Shown here piece by piece: positions 44,831-54,135 of a stretch of DNA of 64,000 nt. A model generated the notes under the pieces. That model did no database searches. It saw only the letters and a program-made list of their open reading frames with translations, and had not been told where the DNA came from. The stretch is from Streptomyces sp. V1I1 (GTDB taxonomy: Bacteria > Actinomycetota > Actinomycetes > Streptomycetales > Streptomycetaceae). The stretch is taken from assembly GCF_030817355.1 (NCBI RefSeq), contig NZ_JAUSZH010000001.1, positions 8,097,001 through 8,161,000 of the forward strand. Direction: 5' to 3'. The first letter of the stretch is position 1, and each line of letters opens with the position of its first letter. The position numbers and the translations under genes were made by a program.

Positions 44831-46131
44831 GCGGGCTCACCCCGGCCGGTCGGCCGAGCCTCCTTGGCTCCCCGCTCGCCCGGCGCCCCGTGCATCGCGT
44901 TCAGCAGTGTCGACATGTCCACCACGCCGGCGTACGCGCCGTCCTGTCCCGTGACCGCGACGCGGCCCGCACCGTCGGCCAGCAGCGCCTCCAGCGCGTC
45001 CCGCAGCGTCATGTCCACCCCGATCCGGCTCCGTACGGGGGTGCCCGCCGACAACGGCAGCGGCTCTCCGGCGGGTTGCGCACTCCGGGCGCGCGTCAGG
45101 TCCTCGCGTCGCAGCCAGGAGTGCGGGCGCCGCTCCCGGTCCAGTAGCAGCAGGTGGTCGGCGGAGGCGGAGCCCGCGTCCAGCAGGTGCAGGGCGGTCT
45201 CGAGCGGGTCGTCGACGGTGGCGGTCGGGACGTCGGCGAGCTCCACCTCCCGTACGCGCTTGAGGTGCAGCCGCTTCACCCCGGCTCCCGCGCCCACGAA
45301 ACCGGCGACGAAGTCGTCCGCCGGACTGGCCAGGATCGTTTCCGGAGTGTCGAACTGGGCGATGTGCGACCGGTCGCGCAGCACCGCGATCCGGTCGCCG
45401 ACCTTGATGGCCTCGTCGAAGTCGTGCGTGACGAAGACGATCGTCTTGCGCAACTCGCGCTGCAACCGGATGAGTTGGTCCTGCAGGCGCTCGCGGGTGA
45501 TGGGGTCGACGGCCCCGAACGGCTCGTCCATCAGCAGCACGGGCGGGTCGGCCGCCAGCGCCCGCGCCACCCCGACCCGCTGCTGCTGGCCGCCGGAGAG
45601 CCGGCGCGGATAGCGGCCGCGGAACTCCCCGGGATCCAGCCCGACCAGTTCGAGCATCTCCTCGACCCGGTCCCGCACCTTCGCGCGGGGCCAGCCGGCC
45701 ATCTTCGGTACGAGCGCGATGTTCTCGGCGACGGTCATGTGCGGGAAGAGGCCCGTGGCCTGGATGGCGTAGCCGATGGTGCGGCGGAGCGCCACGGGGT
45801 TGATGCCGGTGACGTCTTCGCCGCCGATGGTGATCCGCCCCGAGGTCGGCTCGATCAGCCGGTTGATCATCTTGAGGGTGGTGCTCTTGCCGCAGCCCGA
45901 GGGCCCCACGAGGATCACGGTTTCGCCGGCCGCGACGTCCAGGGTCACGTCCTCCACGGCCGGGGCTTGGCTGTCCGGATAGCGCTTGGTGAGGTTGTCC
46001 AGCCGGATACTCGCGCCGGCGGCGGCCGGCCGGTCGGGCCCGGCGGATGGGGCGGATCGGGCGGATCCGCCGGGGCCTGCGACGCCCGACGTCGGGGAGG
46101 TTGCTTCGACGATTTCGGCAGAGTCAGCCAC
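44827..46131 (-). CDS. Osmoprotectant ABC transporter ATP-binding subunit with CBS domains
   Basis: 434 residues. The ATPase domain has Walker A (VGPSGCGKSTTLKM), the signature LSGGQQQRVGVARALA, Walker B (VLLMDEPFGAVDP) and the H-loop His in FVTHDFDEA. The region from about residue 290 holds a tandem CBS-type regulatory domain (MTLRDALEALLADGAGRVAV, VVDMSTLLNAM), as in OpuA/ProV, where it senses ionic strength. The N-terminal 40 residues are an Ala/Pro-rich extension. It overlaps its upstream neighbour by 8 bp. Confidence 0.92.
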   Translation of the reverse strand: MADSAEIVEATSPTSGVAGPGGSARSAPSAGPDRPAAAGASIRLDNLTKRYPDSQAPAVEDVTLDVAAGETVILVGPSGCGKSTTLKMINRLIEPTSGRITIGGEDVTGINPVALRRTIGYAIQATGLFPHMTVAENIALVPKMAGWPRAKVRDRVEEMLELVGLDPGEFRGRYPRRLSGGQQQRVGVARALAADPPVLLMDEPFGAVDPITRERLQDQLIRLQRELRKTIVFVTHDFDEAIKVGDRIAVLRDRSHIAQFDTPETILASPADDFVAGFVGAGAGVKRLHLKRVREVELADVPTATVDDPLETALHLLDAGSASADHLLLLDRERRPHSWLRREDLTRARSAQPAGEPLPLSAGTPVRSRIGVDMTLRDALEALLADGAGRVAVTGQDGAYAGVVDMSTLLNAMHGAPGERGAKEARPTGRGEPA

Positions 46132-46771
46132 GGATCCCCCGTGAGATGGTGAGCCGTCCGATCAGCACGTACCCGGCGTCGAACAGCAGGGCCAGGACGA
46201 CGATTCCGAGCGTCCCCGACAGTACTTCGTTGAGCGCGTTCGCACTGCCCAGGCTGGAGATCCCGCGGAAGATCTGGTTGCCGAGCCCGGGCCCCGAGGC
46301 GAAGGCCGCGATCGCCGCGATGCCCATCAGCATCTGGGTCGACACCCGGACACCTGTGAGGATCGGTGGCCAGGCGAGGGGCAGTTCGACCCTGAGCAGC
46401 TGGGCGAACCGTGACATCCCCATGCCCTTGGCGGCCTCGACGAGGGCAGGGTCGACTCCGCGCAACCCGACGACCGCGTTACGGACCACGGGCAGCAGTC
46501 CGTACAGCGTCAGCGCGATGACGGTCGGCGCGACGCCGAGGCCGACGATCGGGACGAGCAGGCCGAGGAGAGCCAGGGAGGGGACGGTGAGGATGCTTGC
46601 GGTCGTGGTGATCGCGAGGTTTCCCGCCCACTCGGTGCGGTAGGTGAGGACGCCGATCAGGACCCCGAGCACCGTGGCGACGACCATGCACTGGAAGACG
46701 GCGCTGGCGTGCTGATAGGCGTCCACCAGCAGCTGCTGGTAGCGGGTGCCCAGGTACTCCCAGAAGCTCAC
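46124..46771 (-). CDS. Osmoprotectant ABC transporter permease (first)
   Basis: 215 residues with five membrane helices (VFQCMVVATVLGVLIGVLTY, ILTVPSLALLGLLVPIVGLG, LMGIAAIAAFASGPGLGNQI). The coupling EAA-like loop is VDPALVEAAKGMGMSRFAQL. It is the first gene of the operon, starting at a GTG with gagggagggacc upstream. No osmotic-control operator is recognisable upstream, where an Lrp remnant and IS debris begin after about 80 bp. Confidence 0.9.
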   Translation of the reverse strand: MSFWEYLGTRYQQLLVDAYQHASAVFQCMVVATVLGVLIGVLTYRTEWAGNLAITTTASILTVPSLALLGLLVPIVGLGVAPTVIALTLYGLLPVVRNAVVGLRGVDPALVEAAKGMGMSRFAQLLRVELPLAWPPILTGVRVSTQMLMGIAAIAAFASGPGLGNQIFRGISSLGSANALNEVLSGTLGIVVLALLFDAGYVLIGRLTISRGIRG

Positions 46772-46849
46772 TTCTCGGTCCCTCCCTCAAGGCCGGTCCT
46801 CCAGCGGTCAGCGGTCCATACGGCGCCTGCCGCGACGCCTGGCGCACCA

Positions 46850-46990
46850 GTGGAACGATCCGGAGCGGCACCGGATTCCATCACGATCGCCGTCGAGGCC
46901 CGCACGATGCCATCGAATCCCACCATCCGGTCGATCACGCGCTGCAAGTCGGCATTCGAGCGTCCCACCAAACGGCACAGCATGTCACCA
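46850..46990 (-). pseudogene. Lrp/AsnC regulator, C-terminal fragment
   Basis: About 45 residues (DMLCRLVGRSNADLQRVIDR, MVGFDGIVRASTAIVME) match the RAM ligand-binding domain end of Lrp/AsnC proteins. The DNA-binding part is missing and IS256 debris lies just upstream. Confidence 0.6.
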
Positions 46991-47133
46991 CCCCGCCAGC
47001 GTCGAGGAGTACTTGGGCCGCGCCCGACGGGAGCCGCATCACCGGCTGAGCAAACTCGCACTGCTCGCCAACCGCTGATCCACCCGGGTCCGACGGGTCT
47101 GTAAAGCGGGCGGTGTAACTGGGGTTGGTGTGG

Positions 47134-47928
47134 CTAGAGTTGGCCTGCGGTGAGGCGGCCGTCGAAGGCCAGGTCGAAGGCGTTCATGGCGCCCTTCCAG
47201 CGCATGGTCCAGCGTTTGTGGCCGGCACCGGTCGGGTCGAGGCTCATGACGGCCATGTAGACGCACTTGAGGGCGGCCTGTTCCGTGGGGAAGTGCCCGC
47301 GGGAGTGGACGGCCTTGCGGATACGGGCGTTGACGCTCTCGATGCTGTTCGTTGTGCATACGATGCGGCGTATTTCCGCATCAAACTGGAGGAAAGGCGT
47401 GAACTCGGGCCAGCTAGACTCCCAGAGGCGGACGATCGCCGGGTACTTCTTGCCCCAGGTCTCGGCGAATTCCAGGAACCGTGTCGTGGCCGCGTCCTCG
47501 GTCGGCGCGGTGTAGATGGGCTTGAGCGCCTTGGCGATCTTGTCCCAGTCCTGCCGGGCCGCGTATCGAAATGACGCCCGCAGCAGGTGAACCACGCACG
47601 TTTGCACCACAGTTCGGGGCCAGACCTCGCCGACCGCGTCGGGCAGCCTCTTCAACCCGTCGCAGACCAGCATGAGGACGTCTTCGACGCCCCTGTTCTT
47701 GAGCTCGGAGAGCACTCGAAGCCAGTGTTTCGCGCCTTCGCCGCCGTCGCCGGCCCACAGGCCGAGGATGTCGCGGTGTCCCTCGGCGGTGACCGCCAGG
47801 GCCACGCAGATCGGCCTGTTCGCTACTTGGCCATCGCGAATTTTGACGTTGATAGCGTCAATGAAGACGACCGGGTAGACGCGGTCGAGCGGCCGGTTCT
47901 GCCATTCGGCCATTCCCTCCATCACCTT
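47134..47928 (-). pseudogene. IS256-family transposase, C-terminal part (split)
   Basis: 265 codons hold the catalytic half of a mutator-type transposase: the first Asp in YPVVFIDAINVKIRDG, the second in MLVCDGLKRLPDAV, and Glu in CTTNSIESVNARIRKAVHSR. It is in frame with the N-terminal part at 49339-49839 once the IS110 element between them is removed (join reads STITD/KVMEGMAEW), giving 431 residues. Confidence 0.9.
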
Positions 47929-47946
47929 GATGCTCCTATCGTTGGT

Positions 47947-49119
47947 CAAGCGGCGGTGAGCCAGTCGCGGTAGGAGGCGGCGAAGGCATCGTCGCGGCGA
48001 TGGCCTCGCTCGATGTTGGAGATGACGGCAGGCCAGACCCCGAAGTGGTTCGCGGCGGCGGTGAGCGTGATGTTCTTGGCTTGGCGGGCCGGCCTGAGGT
48101 CAGCGATCTCGGGAACCGCGACCGTCGTGGTGAGGTAGCGGAAGATCTCCCGCGCGATGGCGCGTTGAGGAGGCGAATGATCTCCTTCTTCGTCCGCCCA
48201 GCCTTGGTTTGCCGCTCGACGTAGTCGCGGGTGTGCCGGTCACGGGCCATCCGGACGAGTGCGATCAGGTAAAGGGCCCCGTTGGCGGCGCGGTCCCCAC
48301 CGCGGGAGAGCCGGTGACGGTTGGTCTTGCCGCTGGAGGCAGGGACCGGGGCGGCGCCGCACAAGGCCGCGAAAGAAGCCTCGGTGCGCAGGCGGTTGGG
48401 GTTATCGCCGGCCGTGATCAGCAGTTGTGTCGCGGTGTCAGGACCGACTCCGTAGGCGGCGCGTAATCCCGGGTTGAGATGGGTGACCAGGGCATCCACC
48501 GCCGCGGTGAGGGTGTCGTGCTCCTCGGTCAGGTTCTTGACGCGTCGGGCGAGCGTTCGCAGAGCGGTCAGGATCGGGACCCGGACGGGGTCGTCGCCCA
48601 GACGGAGGCGGGTGAGCGCTTCGATGCGCTTGTTGCCTTGCAGCACCTCGTACTTCACCCGGATGTCGTCGGGCGCGCTGATCAGGATGTGCCCGATCTG
48701 GTTCAGCGTTGCCGTACGGGCCTTGATCGCAGATCGTGCGGCGTTGTGCAGAGACCGGATTCCGTTGATGGCATCGCCCTTGGGGGCGCTGCCCGCCCGG
48801 CCGGAAACGACCGCGCGGGCAGCGGCGTAGGCGTCGATGGGGTCGGACTTGCCGATCCTGCGGCGCTCGGCCTTGTCTGGCCGGTTGACCTCGACCACGG
48901 TCAGACCAGCGTGCCCTCCACCCCTACTGCGGCAACGGTGCCGTGTGCGGTCAGGAAAGCGATCGCAGCCTTGTAGCCGGCGGCCGTTGTGGGAAACTCG
49001 GCGTCGGCGAGATGCCCGCCGCGGCCGGTGACCACACCGACGTGAATAGTGTCGGCGTGCGAGTCCACCCCGCCGACCACTATCTCCTCAACAGCGTCCG
49101 CAGTGTCTGTTCCTGTCAT
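47947..49119 (-). pseudogene. IS110-family transposase, damaged
   Basis: The ATG at 49119 follows gaggaagg. The N-terminal DEDD domain begins correctly (VVGGVDSHADTIHVGVV), but about 45 bp are missing with a frame change near 48900 (GVEGT then VVEVNRPDKAERRRIGKSDP). The transposase_20 part (YGVGPDTATQLLITAGDNPN, FAALCGAAPVPASSGKTNRH) is intact. A second shift near 48175 moves the C-terminus (REIFRYLTT..., then ANHFGVWPAVISNIERGHR) to another frame. At least two lesions. Confidence 0.85.
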
Positions 49120-49338
49120 GCTGGGGATGCCTTCCTCACCGGAGGTGACTCCGGCCGGATGGGGCAGACAGAACAGTGAGGGGGCCTCTGGCCAGGCTCC
49201 TATTAGGTCATGATTCACCCGGCCGGAGCCTCGGGAAAGGGACCCCGGCAGCCGGACAGACCAAGGTAACGACAGCCCAGCAGGGCGTCAGTCAGTGATA
49301 GAGCCACGACCACCGGGGACCCGGATACCACTATCACT
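49120..49338 (-). ncRNA. Candidate bridge-RNA region of the IS110 element
   Basis: IS110-group elements are known to encode a structured bridge RNA in the non-coding end next to the transposase start. Here 219 bp of non-coding DNA lie at that end. It contains a 9-bp inverted repeat at the very border (cagtgatag 49293-49301 with ctatcactg 49331-49339) and further GC-rich dyads near 49140-49165. This is a positional and structural inference; no RNA family model was run. Confidence 0.4.
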
Positions 49339-49839
49339 GTCAGTGATCGTGGAGATGGTCTGCTTGGACACCTCCGCCCCGTAGACCTCGGCCAGGTGCG
49401 CGGAGATCTCCCCGTGCGTGAGGCCCTTCGCGGACAGCCAGAGCACCATCTCGTCCACGCCGGTCAGCCGGCGCTGCCGCTTCTTGACGATGGCCGGCTC
49501 GAAGGAGCCCTCCCGGTCGCGGGGCACGTCGATCTCGACCGGCCCGATGTCCGTCAGCACCGTCTTGGACCGGGTGCCGTTACGGGAGTTGCCGCCGTCC
49601 TTGCCCGCCGGGTCGTGCTTGCCATAGCCGAGATGGTCGGTGATCTCGCCCTCCAGGGCGGACTCCAGAACCGTCTTGGTCAGCTGCTGCAGCAGCCCGC
49701 CCTCGCCGGTCAGCTGCAGCCCCTTGCTGCGGGCCTGCTCGACGAGCTGGTCGATCAGTTTCTGCTCGACCGTCGCGGCCTCCGGCGAGGGATCCGCCTG
49801 GTCATCGGCGTCCATGAACCCGGTCACGGTGTCAGTCAC
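49339..49839 (-). pseudogene. IS256-family transposase, N-terminal part (split)
   Basis: 167 codons of the same transposase as at 47134: DNA-binding helical region (LIDQLVEQARSKGLQLTGEG), then HLGYGKHDPAGKDGGNSRNG and SFEPAIVKKRQRRLTGVDEM. The frame continues 16 codons into the IS110 element and stops. The start at 49839 is the usual family N-terminus. Confidence 0.88.
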
Positions 49840-49968
49840 TTGATGTCTCTTCCATGATCATCAATTACACCGGTGAGCGTACAGACCCGCGTGGTTGGAA
49901 GAGCGGAACTCCAGCACGCCCAGCAGCTTGATCAGCCCGCGCCGGTAGTGGTTGGTGTACGACGCCTT

Positions 49969-50619
49969 TCAGCGGTGGTCGCCGCCGTCTTGGCGGAGCT
50001 GATCGGTATGCCGGGTGATGGTGTCTATCCGGGACGCGAGATCTGGATGGTGGGCCTTCAGGTAGGTGTGGGTGTCGGTCAGTGGGCCGACGAGGTTGGC
50101 GGCGTCGTTGTCGGCGAGGGCTTCGGTGAGCCTGGCGAGGGAGGCGCGGGCACCGGTGGGGAGGTTGGTGAGGGCGGTGATCTGGCCGGCGATCTGGCGT
50201 AGGTCGGCGGCGTTGTCGCGGGCCCAGGCGGTGACGTTGCGGTCGGCGGCGCGGCGGCCGCGGGTCGCTTGTACGCGCTGTTCGGCGGTGGTGCCGGGAG
50301 TTCCGGGACGTACACGCAGGTATCGGCGTTCGGCGGCCTGCCTGCTGGCGACCCCGAGGGGGTGGGCGAGGTCGGCCCAGCTGGCGCCCGCCGTTCGGGC
50401 TGCTTCGATCAGCCCCGGCTCCCATCCGGCGAGCTGCTCGCGCAGCTCGCGCAGCAGAACCAGAGTAGCCAGGGCCTGCTCTGAGCTGGCCTGCCCGGGT
50501 TCGGGATGCGGTCCGGTCTGTGGCCTCTGCGCGGTACGTACGGCCTCGTTGATCGTGCTCAGCGCTGCCGCGGCGGCGAAGAAGGACGTGGGGTTGCTGG
50601 GCTGGTCGGCTGCGGTCAT
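49969..50619 (-). CDS. Hsp18-associated transcriptional regulator
   Basis: 216 residues. An N-terminal helical part leads to a helix-turn-helix-like segment (WADLAHPLGVASRQAAERRY), followed by a helical C-terminus (LRQIAGQITALTNLP, LARLTEALADNDAANLVGPL). Proteins of this make-up are annotated in streptomycetes as regulators of the adjacent small heat-shock gene. The gene is divergent from hsp18 across a palindrome, which it probably binds. The mechanism is not established by sequence alone. Confidence 0.7.
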   Translation of the reverse strand: MTAADQPSNPTSFFAAAAALSTINEAVRTAQRPQTGPHPEPGQASSEQALATLVLLRELREQLAGWEPGLIEAARTAGASWADLAHPLGVASRQAAERRYLRVRPGTPGTTAEQRVQATRGRRAADRNVTAWARDNAADLRQIAGQITALTNLPTGARASLARLTEALADNDAANLVGPLTDTHTYLKAHHPDLASRIDTITRHTDQLRQDGGDHR

Positions 50620-50662
50620 GGAGTCCCTTTCGTAGGTGTCACCCTCCTGACGACATCATGCT

Positions 50663-50681
50663 TGTCATCGTTTGGATGACA
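50663..50681. promoter_or_regulatory. Palindromic operator between the regulator and hsp18
   Basis: TGTCATC and GATGACA are perfect 7-bp arms around 5 bp, centred 75 bp before the hsp18 start and 53 bp before the regulator start. It sits where it could block both promoters and is the likely heat-shock operator. Confidence 0.7.
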
Positions 50682-50746
50682 TGTTACAACGGTGTTAGGT
50701 GAAGCGCATTGGCAGTTCCTGCCTGAACCGTTGGAGGTGTTTCGCG

Positions 50747-51181
50747 ATGTTGATGCGCACCGACCCGTTCCGCGAACTCGACCGGCTCGCCCAGCAACTG
50801 ACGGGGGCAACCGGCACGTGGTCCAGGCCCTCGGCGATGCCGATGGACGCCTACCGCGAGGGCGAGGAGTACGTGATCGCCTTCGATCTGCCCGGTGTCG
50901 CGAAGGATGCGATCGATATCGACGTCGAGCGGAACATGCTTACCGTCAAGGCCGAGCGCCGACCGGTTGCGAAGGCCGATGATGTGCAGATGGAGCTCTC
51001 CGAGCGGCCCCTAGGCGTCTTCTCCCGCCAGCTGGTTCTGGCCGATACCTTGGACACTGAGCGCATCAGTGCCGAATATGACGCCGGGGTCCTGACCCTG
51101 CGGATTCCGATCGCCGAGCGCGCCAAGCCCCGCAAGATCGCCATCGGCGGGGAGTCCGCGCACAAGCAGATCAGCGGCTGA
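50747..51181 (+). CDS. hsp18: Hsp20/alpha-crystallin small heat-shock protein
   Basis: 144 residues, the usual size of bacterial Hsp18. The alpha-crystallin domain runs from about residue 40 to 130 ([51 protein letters not shown]) and contains the conserved A-x-x-x-G-V-L motif ([14 protein letters not shown]), followed by a short IPI-type C-terminal anchor. It is an ATP-independent holdase that forms oligomers in the cytoplasm. The ATG at 50747 follows ggaggtg. A DUF2267 gene lies 100 bp downstream. Confidence 0.93.
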   Translation: MLMRTDPFRELDRLAQQLTGATGTWSRPSAMPMDAYREGEEYVIAFDLPGVAKDAIDIDVERNMLTVKAERRPVAKADDVQMELSERPLGVFSRQLVLADTLDTERISAEYDAGVLTLRIPIAERAKPRKIAIGGESAHKQISG

Positions 51182-51280
51182 GCCACACTCACCCGAGCCA
51201 GCGGCGGCGGACGGGAAGTGATCTCCCTCTCCAGACCCGTCCTCCGCGCTGCGTACCAGCACCAGCCGAAGGGGGCAGTG

Positions 51281-51676
51281 GTGGCCATGCGATGGGAAGC
51301 GTTCCTCGACCAGGTGCAGGAACGCGGCGAGTACGACACACACCAGGAAGCCGAACGGGCAGCACGCACCGTTGTGGCGCTGCTGGGCGCACATCTGGTG
51401 GGTGAGGTCCGGGCCGAGCTGGCCGCCCGGCTCCCGGACACCTTCGCCATGATCCTCCTCAACCCGTTGCAGGCCGCCGAGCCCCTCGCTGCGGACCGGT
51501 TCGTGCGGGCCACCGCGGCCTGGATCGAGGGGGCCACCGAAAAGACCGCGACCTGGGACGTCAGCGCCGTGCTGAGCGTGACCGCCGACGCGGCGGGTGA
51601 GGAACTCACCCGCCGCGTCCTGCTCCAGCTTCCCCCGGGCTACGACCTCCTCTTCGGCCGCCCCGAGCGCACCTGA
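51281..51676 (+). CDS. DUF2267 domain protein
   Basis: 131 residues forming a single DUF2267 domain (EAERAARTVVALLGAHLVGE, ELAARLPDTFAMILLNPLQA) with a second half-repeat (DVSAVLSVTADAAGEELTRR, VLLQLPPGYDLLF). GTG at 51281 with ggggg 6 bases upstream is chosen; an ATG two codons later is also possible. DUF2267 proteins often accompany small heat-shock proteins and universal stress proteins in actinomycetes, so a stress role is likely. Confidence 0.8.
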   Translation: MAMRWEAFLDQVQERGEYDTHQEAERAARTVVALLGAHLVGEVRAELAARLPDTFAMILLNPLQAAEPLAADRFVRATAAWIEGATEKTATWDVSAVLSVTADAAGEELTRRVLLQLPPGYDLLFGRPERT

Positions 51677-51929
51677 CCCCAGGAGAGGTCAGCCCCCTCG
51701 CCAAGTTCAGCAGCGCAGGCCGGTGTCTGCCCCGTTCGCACCCAAGAGAAGCCTCAGGACGAGAAAGGCAACCACTCCACCGATGCTCAAAGTCGCCACT
51801 CGCCTTGCGTCACACCCTCACACCAAGAGAGGCCTGCACACGGCTTCGCTTCCTCGATCTGGAGCAGGGCCGGGCCGGTGCTGCCGATGGGGAAGAACAG
51901 CTCGGGGTCCTGGCCCCAACGCGCCGGTC

Positions 51930-52215
51930 TGCCCCCGATGACCTTCCCGAACGTCACCCGTTCGAAAGCGTCCTGGACCAGTGGCCCGCCATCGCGGCCC
52001 CCGTCTCGCCGCAACTGCCCAAGCACGCCCAGGCCGTCGCCTTCCACGCGGAGAAAGGACGCCTGGACCTGCGCCCGGACTCGCCCGCGTACGCCACGCA
52101 GCTGCGCCTGATCACGTCCCGGATCGTCCGCGCGGCCAACGATGTGGCGGGCTCGGAAGCGGTCCGTACGGTCCGAGTGCTGCCGGTCGGATCCATCGCC
52201 CCGGCGAGCAGCACA
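51930..52215 (+). pseudogene. DciA/DUF721-like protein fragment
   Basis: About 90 residues read FESVLDQWPAIAAPVSPQLP, AVAFHAEKGRLDLRPDSPAY and ATQLRLITSRIVRAANDVAG. This is the W-P...V...DS.AWA.QLRL pattern of DUF721/DciA proteins, involved in replicative helicase loading. There is no start of its own, and the tail runs into low-complexity sequence. Confidence 0.55.
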
Positions 52216-52469
52216 GCTGCCGCCGAACCGGTGGCTGCCGGCCCACCCAACGGCGGGGCAGTACGACGAAGCCGGTGGCCTCGTCACTGCGCCTGACGAT
52301 CTCCAGCGTGAGCCGGAGTTCCTCCTTCGCCCAGGTCACGAGCTGGCCGGCCCAGGCACGCGTTCGGCGTCGCCGGGCCGGGCGTGCTGCTCGGCGGGGC
52401 TGGTGCCGAAGGCTCGGGTGATCACGGCGCGAGGTCGCCAGGCTGCCGGTGGCGTAGCGCCCGCGCGGC

Positions 52470-52721
52470 CTACAGGGCGTCCAGCGGGCCCGTCATCGGA
52501 GCGGCCGACGTGTCGTCCTCGTCGTCATCGTCGGGGGAGCCGGGGAACATCAGCCAGGCGCTGGCGGTGATCATGCACATGGACGTCAGCCCTAGGGCGA
52601 ACTTGAGCAGCCGCATGCCGCCCAACCAGTCGTGGGGCGAACCGAACACGACCCAGAAACCGAGGGCGATCCCGGCGAGCAGGACGATGACAGCGGCGGT
52701 GCGACGCAAGATTATGGACAC
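52470..52721 (-). CDS. Small membrane protein, hypothetical
   Basis: 83 residues with two membrane helices (AAVIVLLAGIALGFWVVF, LLKFALGLTSMCMITASAWL) and an acidic cytoplasmic tail (PDDDDEDDTSAAP). It starts at a GTG without a strong ribosome site. The frame and hydrophobic pattern look genuine, but no family is recognised. Confidence 0.45.
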   Translation of the reverse strand: MSIILRRTAAVIVLLAGIALGFWVVFGSPHDWLGGMRLLKFALGLTSMCMITASAWLMFPGSPDDDDEDDTSAAPMTGPLDAL

Positions 52722-52899
52722 CCGACCATGATCTCATTCGCGCTCGCGCGCCATGGCGGCTCGGTGGTCCGCCAGCGGTCCAGCAGAATCACCTTCGAAT
52801 TGTCATGGACCACGCCTCCCTGCCTAGCCCGTGCGACTTGGTTCCACACGCCTGCGCTGCAGCCCTGTCTGAGAGACACGCTCGAAACTTGTTCTTTAT

Positions 52900-54135
52900 C
52901 TACCAGGATCTTCCAGGCTTGCCGATGGCCTTGAGGGTCTCGGGGCGTTTGACGGTCTTGCCGACGTCGTAGCGGGGTGCCCTGCGTTTGTTCTTGGCGC
53001 CGGGTGGCCGTCCGGGTCCGGTGCCTGTGGGTTTGGGAACACGGGTCGGGCAGGCGAGATGAGCGCGGATGTTCCTGAACCCTCGGCGGACCCGGGCCGG
53101 GGTGAGGCGGTCGGAGGCGGTGGGTTTCTCCCAGGGTCGGTGGAGGTCCTCGGCGAGCGGCCGGGCGAGTCGGAGCTGGGTGTGGGCGACGATCAGGATC
53201 CAGGTCCAGCGGTCCGCGGCCTCGGGGGTGCGGAGTTTCGGGGTGGTCCAGCCGAGGGTCTGCTTCGCGAAGCGGAAGGTGTGCTCCAGATCGAAGCGGC
53301 GGAGAAATGCCCGCCAGCAACGGTCCACATCGTCGGGGGCGGCACCGGTCTTCGAGAACCACAACCACACCGGCGGAGCATCCCGTTCCTTCGACAGGTG
53401 CTCGACCTTCAGCCGGATCAATGTTCCCTCTACCAAGGGAAGTTCACCCTCGTGGTTGAGCCAGGCCGAGCGGTGGGTGAGACGAGGGTGGCCCCGGTCC
53501 CATGCCTGGGTTTCGGCCTTGCCGTAATTGCCGGTGTCGGTGACCGTGGTGATCGCGGGCTCGGGCCAGGTCTCCGGCTTGGTGAAGCGGAACTCCGGTC
53601 CGTGCTTGGGCGGGCGGCCATTGATACCGTGCATCCTCGGCGGTTTCGGCAGCCGCATGACGCGGTCGGAGCGGACACGGCCGACCATCTCGACGGGCAG
53701 GTCTCGCAGGACCCAGGCCAGGCGGGTGACGTCATAGCCGGCGTCGCTGACGATCACGATGTCCGGGTCCCCGGCCCGCCACTGGCCCGCGGTGATGAGC
53801 CGTTCAACGACTCCTCGGAGCTGGCCGGCGGTGATCGCGGTCGCGTCGTCCGCCGGGCCGAGCCGGACCGTGTCCAGGATCGCGGTCCATGACGTGGCGC
53901 CCGGCTCCAGCACGGCGACGAAGGAGTACGGCCAGCCCGGAATGAACTGCGACGCCGTCTTCGCGCGGCCGTAGACGTGGCAGAACAGCCGCTCCGCTGA
54001 GCACGGCGCGTCCGAACGAAGCCACGGCGACACATCGACCGCCAAGACCAAGCGCCCGCCGTCGAAACGCGGCCGCGACAGCCCGGCCAGCACCGTCCGC
54101 AGCCGATCGACGTCGCCGCGGCCACCGCCACGGAC
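52900..54135 (-). pseudogene. Putative DDE-type transposase lacking its N-terminus
   Basis: About 410 residues of a streptomycete transposase family with a strongly conserved core (LVLAVDVSPWLRSDAPCSAE, IPGWPYSFVAVLEPG, DPDIVIVSDAGYDVTRLAWV, FLRRFDLEHTFRFAKQTLGW) and a Pro/Lys-rich end (GPGRPPGAKNKRR). It resembles the IS701-like NF041680 group. At about 54135 homology ends and the frame runs into the complement of a helicase gene, so the first about 60 residues and the start are missing. Confidence 0.75.

Larger units (their letters stand above)
47929..49338 (-). mobile_element. IS110-family element inserted in an IS256 transposase gene
   Basis: The borders are fixed to within about 2 bp because deleting these 1410 bp restores the IS256 transposase frame exactly. 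There is no target duplication, as usual for IS110. The element has a long non-coding end upstream of its transposase (49120-49338). The transposase itself is damaged, so this copy is probably inactive. Confidence 0.82.

Noticed and set aside
45154..46152. 332-codon frame opposite the ABC ATPase
   Set aside because: Antisense of a protein with intact Walker motifs; no independent evidence.
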